64,000 nucleotides of DNA, from the NCBI RefSeq assembly GCF_028283785.1, contig NZ_JAPWKB010000013.1, forward strand, positions 248,001-312,000, read 5' to 3'. Under the pieces are notes generated by a model that was given only the letters and a program-made list of their open reading frames with translations, did not search any database and was not told the origin of the DNA. Source of the stretch: Paraburkholderia sp. (lineage in GTDB: Bacteria; Pseudomonadota; Gammaproteobacteria; Burkholderiales; Burkholderiaceae). Shown here piece after piece: positions 42,539 through 49,502 of this stretch (position 1 is the stretch's first letter; every line of letters starts with the position of its first letter). Both the position numbers and the translations under genes were made by a program.

Positions 42539-44752
42539 ATGAACGATGGACATGCGATGACGAAACAGGCCACGGCAGCCTTGCCGGCCTGGAGCGTTCG
42601 TATGCGGGCGGCGGCGGGCGACCTTGGACGCCACTGGTTGTCCACCGACGGCGCGCTGTGGCTACACATCCTGAAGACGATCACGGCCGTTCTGCTCGCA
42701 ATGAGCATGTCGATGCTGCTCGATCTGTCGCAGCCACGTATTGCGATGATTACCGCCGTCGTGCTGATGCAACCGCTGGCCGGGATGGTGCTCGCGAAGA
42801 GCCTGTACCGGCTGGCCGGCACCGCGCTCGGGATGGTGGCCGCCGTCGTGCTCGGCGCGCTGTTCGTGCAGGAGCCTGGCCTGTATCTCGCCGGATTGAC
42901 CGTATGGGTTGCCGGTTGTACGGCGCTGGCGGTGCGTTACCGTCAATTCCGCTGGTACGGTTTCGTGCTCGCCGGCTACACGGCTGCGCTGATCGGCGTG
43001 CCGCTCGTCGAACATCCCCACGATCTGCTGCTCGCCGCGCTGAACCGCGCGGCCGAAGTCACGCTCGGCATTATCTGTTCGAGTGCCGTCAGCGCGCTAT
43101 TGATGCCGATGCGCGCGACCGACACGCTCGCGCATGCGCTGCTGCGTCGCGAGAAAACCTTTCGTGCGCTCGCGGCCAGCGTGCTCGAACGGCGTGTCGA
43201 GCGGCATGGTTTCGAGCGGCGTTTCGCGGAGCTGGTCGACGATATCGTCGGGCTCGAAGCGGCACGCAAATTCGTCGCTTACGAAGCGGCGGCGAAGCGC
43301 GATCAGACGCGCCGGCTCGCGCGGCTCAACAGCGAATTCATGGATGCATGCGCGCGTCTGCATGCAATGCATCAACTGTTGAGGCGACTGGGCATCGGCG
43401 ACAGTCACCATGTCATCGACGCGCTCACGCCGCATCTGACCGAACTTGCCGGTTTGCTGACCGCGCTCGATACCGCCGACAATCCCGCGCTCGCAAAGGA
43501 CGCCGCTTCTTTTGCCGCGCATCTGCGCCATTTTCAGCGCCACCTGACAACACAACTGCAAGCGGACCGCTATGCGCTCGACGGCAATCCGCCGTCGTTG
43601 CTGGCCGATTTCGACACGGCGAGCGAACTGCTCAGCCGCTTCGTCGACGATTTGATCCGTCATGCCGCAACGCTCGCCGCATGGCGCGACGACAAACCGC
43701 ATTCGCAATCCGACCGTATTCCGGCGCGATACGAGAACCGCACGCAAGGCATCGTCGTCGCGGCGACCTTCGTGCGCACTGCGGCGATCGTGGCCAGCGT
43801 GGGCTGGTTCTGGATCGCGACCGCATGGACCAGCGGTGGCATGGCGGTGATCGCGACCACGCTGACCTGCGGTCTCTGTTCGACCTCCGCGCGACCTGCG
43901 CAACTCGCCGCGCAAATGGCTGCCGGGGCCGCGTTATCGGTTGCGGTAGCCTATCTGCTGCTGTGCCGCGTGTACCCCGCAATCGACGGCTTGCCGCTGT
44001 TGTGCGCGGTGCTTGCGCCGTTGATCGGCGTTGGCGTGTTTATCGGTTCGCGTCGTCATGCAGCCGGCTACGGCACCGGTTTTCTGGTCTTTTTATGTCT
44101 GCTGGCCGGGCCCGACAACGTGATCGCGTACACGCCCGACACGCTGATCAACAACGGCGTGGCCGTGATTGCCGCAATGGCCGTCACCGCAATCGGGCTC
44201 GCCGTCGTGTTGCCGCCGCAAACGCCGTGGCTCGTGCGGCGCACGCTTCGCACCTTGCGCGGACAGATCGCGCTGGCCTGTACCGGACCGCTCGACCGCC
44301 TGAACCAGCGGTTTCATTCGAGCACGCACGACCTGATGTTCCAGTTGCGCGCGCTGCTGTCGGCGCGCTCGCGCAAGCATCGCGACGCGGTGCGCTGGAC
44401 GCTGGCGACGCTCGAAATCGGCCACGCGATGATCGATCTGCGCGAAGCGCTGGCCCGTGTGCACGCCGACGGCGACACGCACGATCCGATGGCGACGGTC
44501 GTGGCGCGCCTCGCGCTTGCGGTTGTGGCGCTGTTCCGGGAGCCGGGCGAACTGAGCGCGCTCGATGCAATCGACGCCGTGAATCGCGCACTCGACGCCG
44601 CGCATGCATACGTGCCACTCGAAACACGGCAACACTCGAAGCGTCATCTGCAGCGCGATATGAGACGCATCGTGACGTCGTTGCACTTTATCCGCGCCGC
44701 GTTGCTCGATCGTGACGCGCCGTTTAGCCAGAACCGTCGCACGTTCCGGTGA
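42539..44752 (+). CDS. FUSC-family aromatic acid/efflux membrane protein (AaeB-like)
   Basis: The 737-residue protein has two groups of six helices separated by cytoplasmic domains, the FUSC layout. The N-terminal group runs LWLHILKTITAVLLAMSMSMLLDLSQPRIAMITAVVLMQP. The second group starts near YENRTQGIVVAATFVRTAAIVASVGWFW. AaeB exports hydroxylated aromatic acids, and related proteins export fusaric acid. No AaeA partner is seen behind it. GAGG lies 13 bases before the ATG at 42539; an ATG at 42557 is also possible. The divergent LysR is the likely regulator. Confidence 0.87.
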   Translation: MNDGHAMTKQATAALPAWSVRMRAAAGDLGRHWLSTDGALWLHILKTITAVLLAMSMSMLLDLSQPRIAMITAVVLMQPLAGMVLAKSLYRLAGTALGMVAAVVLGALFVQEPGLYLAGLTVWVAGCTALAVRYRQFRWYGFVLAGYTAALIGVPLVEHPHDLLLAALNRAAEVTLGIICSSAVSALLMPMRATDTLAHALLRREKTFRALAASVLERRVERHGFERRFAELVDDIVGLEAARKFVAYEAAAKRDQTRRLARLNSEFMDACARLHAMHQLLRRLGIGDSHHVIDALTPHLTELAGLLTALDTADNPALAKDAASFAAHLRHFQRHLTTQLQADRYALDGNPPSLLADFDTASELLSRFVDDLIRHAATLAAWRDDKPHSQSDRIPARYENRTQGIVVAATFVRTAAIVASVGWFWIATAWTSGGMAVIATTLTCGLCSTSARPAQLAAQMAAGAALSVAVAYLLLCRVYPAIDGLPLLCAVLAPLIGVGVFIGSRRHAAGYGTGFLVFLCLLAGPDNVIAYTPDTLINNGVAVIAAMAVTAIGLAVVLPPQTPWLVRRTLRTLRGQIALACTGPLDRLNQRFHSSTHDLMFQLRALLSARSRKHRDAVRWTLATLEIGHAMIDLREALARVHADGDTHDPMATVVARLALAVVALFREPGELSALDAIDAVNRALDAAHAYVPLETRQHSKRHLQRDMRRIVTSLHFIRAALLDRDAPFSQNRRTFR

Positions 44753-44754
44753 CG

Positions 44755-44771
44755 CATGCGCTGAACGCATG
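44755..44771. repeat. ATGCG-N5-CGCAT family repeat behind the FUSC gene
   Basis: CATGCG-CTGAA-CGCATG begins 2 bases after the stop codon; its spacer is identical to the copy at 10599. Confidence 0.7.
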
Positions 44772-44933
44772 GGTGATCGTTCCTCCGGTTGAAATTCAGC
44801 TTTGACGAAGCAGGGATTTATCCGGCGAGCGTCGGAATTTATAGTGAATCTGCGTCGTGCGAGGACGACCGAAAAATCAACTACACAACCACAACGAGAT
44901 TGGCCCGCCAGCGCGGGTCGCAGGAGCATGTCA

Positions 44934-46430
44934 ATGTATGAAGATCGTATCCGGTGCCGTGCGTTGCACGACAGAATCATGTCTGCCGACGCCGCGGCGT
45001 TGCTGTTCCGTGACGGGATGATCGTCGGCGCGAGCGGCTTCACGCGGGCGGGCGATTCGAAGGCCGTGCCCGCCGCGCTCGCCGAGCGCGCCGTGGCCGG
45101 AGGCGAACCGTTGCGCATCACGTTGATCACCGGCGCATCGCTCGGTCACGACACCGATCGCAAGCTGACCGAAGCCGGCGCGCTCGCGCGGCGCATGCCG
45201 TTCCAGGTGGACGGCACGTTGCGACGCGCGATCAATAACGGCAGCGTGATGTTCGTCGATCAGCATCTGTCCGAGACGGTCGAACTGTTGCGCGCGAACC
45301 GGCTCGGCCGGATGGACGTGGCGATAATCGAAGCCTGCGCGATCACCGAAAGCGGGGCGATCGTGCCGACTACTTCGATTGGTAACGCGGCCGATTTCGT
45401 GCTCGCGGCGGACAAGGTGATCGTCGAACTGAACCTTGCGCAACCGGCGGATCTGGAAGGCTTGCACGACATCTGGACACCGGCGCAGCGGCCGATGCGC
45501 GAACCGTTGCCGATCACCCGTGTCGATCAACGTGTCGGCGTCTCTGCGATTCCGGTGCCGCTCGACAAGATCGCGGCGATCGTCGTCACGGATATGCCGG
45601 ACAGTCCTTCGACTGTGCAGCAACCGGATGCGGATACAGCGGCGATTGCGGGTCATCTGATCGAATTTTTCCAGCATGAAGTGTCGCGCGGGCGCTTGCC
45701 GAAAGTGTTGCCGCCTCTGCAGGCAGGCATCGGCACCATCGCGAACGCGGTGTTGTCGGGCTTTGCCGCGTCGCCGTTCGAGGCGTTGACGATCTACTCG
45801 GAAGTGCTTCAGGACTCGACGTTCGAACTGATGGATTCGGGCAAGGTGAGCTTTGCGTCCGGCGCGTCGATCACACTGTCCGACCCGTGGCAGCGCAAGG
45901 TGTTCGGCGACCTGTCGCGCTATCGTGACCGGCTGGTGTTGCGGCCTCAGGAGGTCAGCAATCATCCGGAAGTGATTCGTCGTATGGGGCTGATTGCCAT
46001 CAACACCGCGCTTGAGGTCGATATCTACGGCAACGTGAACTCGACGCATGTGGGCGGCACGCACATGATGAATGGGATCGGCGGATCGGGCGATTTCGCG
46101 CGCAATGCGTCGTACGCGATCTTCGCGACGAAATCGGTTGCGAAGGGCGGGGCGATTTCGAGCGTCGTGCCGATGGTGCCGCACTGCGACCACAACGAGC
46201 ACGACGTCGATGTGATCGTGACCGAGCAGGGGCTGGCGAACCTGACCGGACTCGCACCCCGGGAACGCGTCGCGCTGGTGATCGAACACTGTGCGCATCC
46301 TTCGTACCGCGACTATCTGCGCGACTACGCAAAAGAAGCGCTGCAAGGCGGCGGACAAACGCCGCACGTGCTGCGCCGCGCGTTCGAGATGCATCTGAAA
46401 CTCGCCAGCGATGGCACGATGGTGATGTAA
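44934..46430 (+). CDS. Acetyl-CoA hydrolase / succinyl-CoA:acetate CoA-transferase family protein
   Basis: The 498-residue protein matches the Ach1/CoA-transferase family: RIMSADAAALLFRDGMIVGASGFT at the start, PPLQAGIGTIANAVLSGF, then the Glu in FEALTIYSEVLQDS. GGSGDFARNASYAIFATKS and VPHCDHNEHDVDVIVTEQGLA complete the signature. It transfers CoA between acetate or propionate and succinyl-CoA, or hydrolyses acetyl-CoA. AGGAG is 7 bases before the ATG at 44934. Two more in-frame start codons precede it, with poorer spacing. Confidence 0.9.
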   Translation: MYEDRIRCRALHDRIMSADAAALLFRDGMIVGASGFTRAGDSKAVPAALAERAVAGGEPLRITLITGASLGHDTDRKLTEAGALARRMPFQVDGTLRRAINNGSVMFVDQHLSETVELLRANRLGRMDVAIIEACAITESGAIVPTTSIGNAADFVLAADKVIVELNLAQPADLEGLHDIWTPAQRPMREPLPITRVDQRVGVSAIPVPLDKIAAIVVTDMPDSPSTVQQPDADTAAIAGHLIEFFQHEVSRGRLPKVLPPLQAGIGTIANAVLSGFAASPFEALTIYSEVLQDSTFELMDSGKVSFASGASITLSDPWQRKVFGDLSRYRDRLVLRPQEVSNHPEVIRRMGLIAINTALEVDIYGNVNSTHVGGTHMMNGIGGSGDFARNASYAIFATKSVAKGGAISSVVPMVPHCDHNEHDVDVIVTEQGLANLTGLAPRERVALVIEHCAHPSYRDYLRDYAKEALQGGGQTPHVLRRAFEMHLKLASDGTMVM

Positions 46431-46464
46431 CGCGCGAGGTCGCGTGGTCGCGTTGCCGTGCAGA

Positions 46465-46490
46465 CGGCCGGGTGTCAGCCCTCCCGGCCG
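46465..46490. terminator. GC-rich hairpin between convergent genes
   Basis: CGGCCGGG and CCCGGCCG form an 8-bp perfect stem around a 10-base loop. It sits at the 3' end of the DUF1399-like gene (whose stop it includes), and 34 bases behind the CoA-transferase stop codon. It lacks a T-run. Confidence 0.5.
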
Positions 46491-46996
46491 GTGCCGATCA
46501 ACGCGATATCGTCGAGGCTCAAACCCATTTCGTCGTGCAGAAAGCGCACCATCGTCCAGTGCGGCAGCGCGTGTTCGCCGAACGCGCCGAAGGTGTCGCG
46601 ATACAGCGGCAGCCAGCGCAACGCTTGCTCGATCACCTGCGCGCGACCCGGCGCCTGCCGGTAGTGCGCGTACGGCATGCTGCGATGTTCGATAAAGAAA
46701 CGGCCGGGCAGCGCCGCTTCGCAGAGGGTCCGGTATTCGCGCGTTTGCAGGATCAGGTAATGCCAGATTTCATCGATGGGTTGCTCGACGGGAAGGAATA
46801 GCCCGGCCAGCCGATCCGGATAGGTCGACACCAGATACAGATAGCGCAGACATTCGACGACCTGATTGTCGACATACGGCACGGGCAAACCGGTTCGGCG
46901 CACGAAATGCCGAACCGTTTCGCCGTACAGCGGTTCACCGGGCAACGCTTTTAAATCGGCGATTGAAACCGGTGCAGATACGCGATTATTTGTCAC
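46475..46996 (-). CDS. Small protein with WHxxIL motif (DUF1399/GRDP-like), candidate part of a peptide-modification cluster
   Basis: The 173-residue protein has no signal peptide or membrane span. It contains PIDEIWHYLILQTREYRTLCEAAL and a following FIEHRSMPYAHYRQ stretch. The pattern D..WH..IL.T..Y...C is typical of DUF1399 (glycine-rich-domain-like) proteins, whose His and Cys residues may bind a metal. The ending carries a further LPHWTMVRFLHDEMGLSLDDIALI stretch. It starts 30 bases behind the adenylate-forming enzyme and is likely in its operon. A role in modifying the GCIS-repeat peptide is inference. Confidence 0.6.
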   Translation of the reverse strand: MTNNRVSAPVSIADLKALPGEPLYGETVRHFVRRTGLPVPYVDNQVVECLRYLYLVSTYPDRLAGLFLPVEQPIDEIWHYLILQTREYRTLCEAALPGRFFIEHRSMPYAHYRQAPGRAQVIEQALRWLPLYRDTFGAFGEHALPHWTMVRFLHDEMGLSLDDIALIGTGREG

Positions 46997-47026
46997 GATA
47001 TGCTCCCGAATCCTGAAGCGAAAGCG

Positions 47027-48289
47027 TCAGGTGTGAATGGGTGCATCTGCCATTTTCAGCAGCCATGCATATTTGCCCGATTTTCCAATTGGAATGTGCA
47101 AGCGATGGTAAACGCCGACGTGCAGACCCGTCCGCCTGAGAATATCGTGCGACAACTGGGCGGCGGTGGATAATGGTAGCGGGTTGTCGTCGAACGTGGT
47201 GTAGTGCAATTCACCACACTGGGCGTGACTGGTGCGAAGCTGATACACGAATATCTGGCGTGACGCATTGCTTATCAGTTCATCGAAATCAGATTGCGCG
47301 ACGATTCCGGAGGGCGCTTCGAGCATTTCTTTTTCGCGACCGCAAAAGCGGATTATTTTGGCAGGGTCGGGCGAGCCGTCGATGGTCTTGGCGCAATCGC
47401 CGGAGCGATAGCGAATAAGCGGCATATAGGGGTTGCGGATGCTCGATACAATGAGGCTGTATATTCCGCTCCCGGAATCGAACGGAATGAGTTCGACCTG
47501 CATTTTGTCGAGATACGGTTTATAGCACCCTTGCTGGTCGCCGTAATAGAGATAACCCAATTCCGTGCTGCCGAATAGCTCGACAATCGGACAATCGAAC
47601 CGCTTTTGCAAAAACCGTTTGACGTTGTCCGGCGTGTATTCGTAAGCGTGAATTATGCTCGCGGGCTTTGGAAAATCGTTCGTCAAACCGAATTCGTCTA
47701 ATTTCCGGACGAAATGGGCCAGATGGTAACTGGCGCAATCCAGGTGATAGAAACCCTGAGGATGTCCGTCACGGGCGGTTTCGATATCGTCGAGCATCTG
47801 GGCGATTTCAGAACGCGTCCAGCACGCAGGGTCCAGCCGCTGGTTCAGATAAAGCGTGCGCGCATCGAGCCTGCGCGGGTCGGCCTGTGATGATTCGCGA
47901 CCTTGCACGCCATGCTTTCCGGCGTTGACCCGCGCGACATGCTCGGTTGCCAGTACCGTGGTCAATGACACCCGCTGGCATTCCTCGCGCCAGGTGAAAC
48001 CAATGTCCGGATGCGCGCGCCATAACCGGTAATAAGAATTCAACAGAAAGTAGGGTGGCCGGATAATCTGCATTCGCGCGTGGTGCGTGCCGGTGGACAG
48101 CACGAATTCTGCGGCGCCAATTTCAATCGCTTGCGCCAGATGTGGCGTCATCCAGCTATCAGGAAAATCTCGTGCAATGTCGTGTTTGTCGATGATCGGA
48201 AAGAAGTTTTTTTCGATCGAATCCCGGTAGATTGGAATATCCCTGACGTGCTCGATCATGTCGGCAGTGGGTTGATTATCGATGTTCAT
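47027..48289 (-). CDS. Adenylate-forming enzyme (PaaK / coenzyme F390 synthetase-like)
   Basis: The 420-residue protein has recognisable ANL-superfamily signs: VELFGSTELGYLYYGDQQG (A5-like motif), MPLIRYRSGDCAKTIDGS (A7-like) and FCGREKEMLEAPSGIV (A8-like hinge). IPIYRDSIEKNFFPIIDKHDIAR near the start resembles phenylacetate-CoA ligases and F390 synthetases. The enzyme should activate a carboxylate as acyl-AMP. No phenylacetate genes are around; it lies between the GCIS-repeat peptide gene and the DUF1399-like gene on the same strand. The stretch looks less GC-rich than its flanks, hinting at acquisition. Confidence 0.72.
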   Translation of the reverse strand: MNIDNQPTADMIEHVRDIPIYRDSIEKNFFPIIDKHDIARDFPDSWMTPHLAQAIEIGAAEFVLSTGTHHARMQIIRPPYFLLNSYYRLWRAHPDIGFTWREECQRVSLTTVLATEHVARVNAGKHGVQGRESSQADPRRLDARTLYLNQRLDPACWTRSEIAQMLDDIETARDGHPQGFYHLDCASYHLAHFVRKLDEFGLTNDFPKPASIIHAYEYTPDNVKRFLQKRFDCPIVELFGSTELGYLYYGDQQGCYKPYLDKMQVELIPFDSGSGIYSLIVSSIRNPYMPLIRYRSGDCAKTIDGSPDPAKIIRFCGREKEMLEAPSGIVAQSDFDELISNASRQIFVYQLRTSHAQCGELHYTTFDDNPLPLSTAAQLSHDILRRTGLHVGVYHRLHIPIGKSGKYAWLLKMADAPIHT

Positions 48290-48342
48290 GGTAATAAATC
48301 ACCCGCGTTAGCATGCATTCATTCACCTGAATTAACCTGAAA

Positions 48343-48370
48343 GTCAGGCGGCAATGAAGCGCCGCCTGAC
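48343..48370. promoter_or_regulatory. Hairpin between the GCIS peptide gene and the adenylating-enzyme gene
   Basis: GTCAGGCGGC and GCCGCCTGAC form a perfect 10-bp stem with an 8-base loop. On the minus strand it begins 20 bases after the peptide stop and is followed by TTTCAGG, a short T-run. It may act as a partial terminator or RNA end, letting the peptide be made in excess of the enzymes, as in many RiPP operons. Confidence 0.6.
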
Positions 48371-48389
48371 GTTTTCATCGACGTGTCGA

Positions 48390-48572
48390 TCAGCTAATGC
48401 AGCCCGCTTTCACAACTGGATAATTCCGCGCAATCGAGATACAGCCTTCCTTGACGACGGAAATGCATCCGTCTTTGGTATCTGAAATACAACCAGCGCC
48501 TGCCGATGAATTGGCTGCGATCCATTTGTCCCAGAAAAGATCTTCCGCGATTCGACTGGCCAGAGTGTCCAT
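48390..48572 (-). CDS. 60-residue peptide with four GCIS repeats, candidate RiPP precursor
   Basis: The product has a leader-like part (residues 1-26, MDTLASRIAEDLFWDKWIA and then small residues). A core-like part follows with Gly-Cys-Ile-Ser at 27-30, 35-38, 43-46 and 57-60, the last at the very C-terminus. The first three repeats are spaced by 8 residues. The four repeats use different codons (GGT TGT ATT TCA; GGA TGC ATT TCC; GGC TGT ATC TCG; GGC TGC ATT AGC), so the protein sequence is being conserved, not the DNA. GGAG sits 7 bases before the ATG. No export signal is seen. The enzyme genes follow after a hairpin. Confidence 0.7.
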   Translation of the reverse strand: MDTLASRIAEDLFWDKWIAANSSAGAGCISDTKDGCISVVKEGCISIARNYPVVKAGCIS

Positions 48573-48946
48573 TTCGCATCTCCACGTTGAAAGGAATCTG
48601 TTAGTGATTCGCTAGGTGGATAAGTTCCAGATAATCGTGCGGGATTTTATTTTGATATGCGTCGGCGTTCCCCATGGTGTTGTGGGGATTATTAAATAAT
48701 GTTTCTTGTGGGCGCCGATGCGAGAAACGAGGTAGGCTTTTATTGCAAAGGCGCAGCGTGGCGCGATTTTCGATAAAGCGGAAATTCGATCACCCGTCGA
48801 GCGTTGCACTCGTGGATTCATCAAACGGTTGCCGCCCCGTCATCGACGACAGGGGCGACGCTTGCCGGCTATCCGGAATGCGGGCGCATTACGCCACCAC
48901 AGGTAATCTGCATCGCCGCATATCCGGAGGGCGACAGGCACAACGA
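48573..48946. other. Intergenic region upstream of the GCIS peptide gene
   Basis: The part near the peptide gene (48600-48730) is visibly AT-richer than the window and should hold its promoter on the minus strand; I cannot fix a -35/-10 pair. An imperfect repeat, CCCCA-N8-TGGGG, lies at 48671-48688. The rest, towards the DUF4148 gene, is GC-rich and shows no supportable gene. Confidence 0.45.
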
Positions 48947-49225
48947 TCAGTCGTGCGTGATCGCGCGCGTGCCCGCTTCGGCGCTACCGGCCGCGCCCGA
49001 GCCATAAGCCGCTGCGCGACGCGCCGCGAGCTTCTCCTGCGCAGCCTGAATCGCCTCGGGATAGTGCACGTCGTCGTCACCCACGTGATACCCGACGCTC
49101 GCCAGCTCCGCCAACTCCGCCTTCACCTGCGCGCGCGTCACGCCCGTGCCGGATTGCTGCGCGAAAGAAACCGAGGGAACCATCAGAACCGAACCGACCA
49201 GTGCTGCAAAAACGAGAGATTTCAT
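48947..49225 (-). CDS. DUF4148-family exported protein
   Basis: The 92-residue protein has a signal peptide (MKSLVFAALVGSVLMVPSVSFA, cut near residue 22). The DUF4148 pattern follows: VTRAQVKAELAELASVGYHVGDDDVHYPEAIQAAQEKLAA, then an Ala/Gly-rich tail. Such small periplasmic proteins are very common in Burkholderia and have no known role. The signal peptide fixes the ATG at 49225. It is divergent from the kaiC-like operon. Confidence 0.85.
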   Translation of the reverse strand: MKSLVFAALVGSVLMVPSVSFAQQSGTGVTRAQVKAELAELASVGYHVGDDDVHYPEAIQAAQEKLAARRAAAYGSGAAGSAEAGTRAITHD

Positions 49226-49502
49226 GATCTTATGACCTTCAAAGTGACAGTGCACCCGCTTCGAAAAAGCCTTGTGTGAAGCAGGTGAGAACAGTCTAAG
49301 GTCGCGATCCGCCGGGGCTAAGAGGGTTGTCAGGAAGGCTGCGTTGCAGATCGAACGGGAATCGCCTGAACAAACGGGCGGCGTCGCAAACCGGCATTGC
49401 GCCCTTGGCACGCGGATTGCATCCACCCACGGCGCGATGCTTCATGCTCACGCTGGATTGCCCTGATAACAACCGATCGACCTGACCGCACCACCTGTTT
49501 TC
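49226..49502. other. Divergent intergenic region with sigma-54 promoter
   Basis: No gene is seen between the DUF4148 gene and the KaiC-like gene. The notable element is the sigma-54 site at 49405-49421 pointing to the KaiC-like gene. Confidence 0.5.
49405..49421 (+). promoter_or_regulatory. Sigma-54 (RpoN) promoter of the KaiC-like operon
   Basis: TTGGCACGCGGATTGCA contains TGGCAC-N5-TTGCA, with GG and GC separated by exactly 10 bases, as required for -24/-12 promoters. Transcription would start about 12 bases after the GC, near 49432, leaving a leader of about 70 bases before the ATG at 49503. An enhancer-binding activator would be needed; none is encoded nearby. Confidence 0.75.

Noticed and set aside
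44931..46394. Minus-strand frame of 487 codons opposite the CoA-transferase
   Set aside because: Composition typical of antisense shadows; the plus-strand gene has all its family motifs.
47027..48289. Phenylacetate catabolism locus
   Set aside because: The adenylating enzyme resembles PaaK, but no paa genes are nearby and its neighbours are a small Cys-repeat peptide and a DUF1399-like protein.
48394..48585. Alternative frame overlapping the GCIS peptide gene
   Set aside because: The frame with GGAG at correct spacing and four GCIS repeats is clearly the coding one.
48612..48824. Minus-strand frame of 70 codons upstream of the GCIS peptide gene
   Set aside because: No convincing ribosome-binding site and no recognisable sequence; it probably covers the promoter of the peptide gene.
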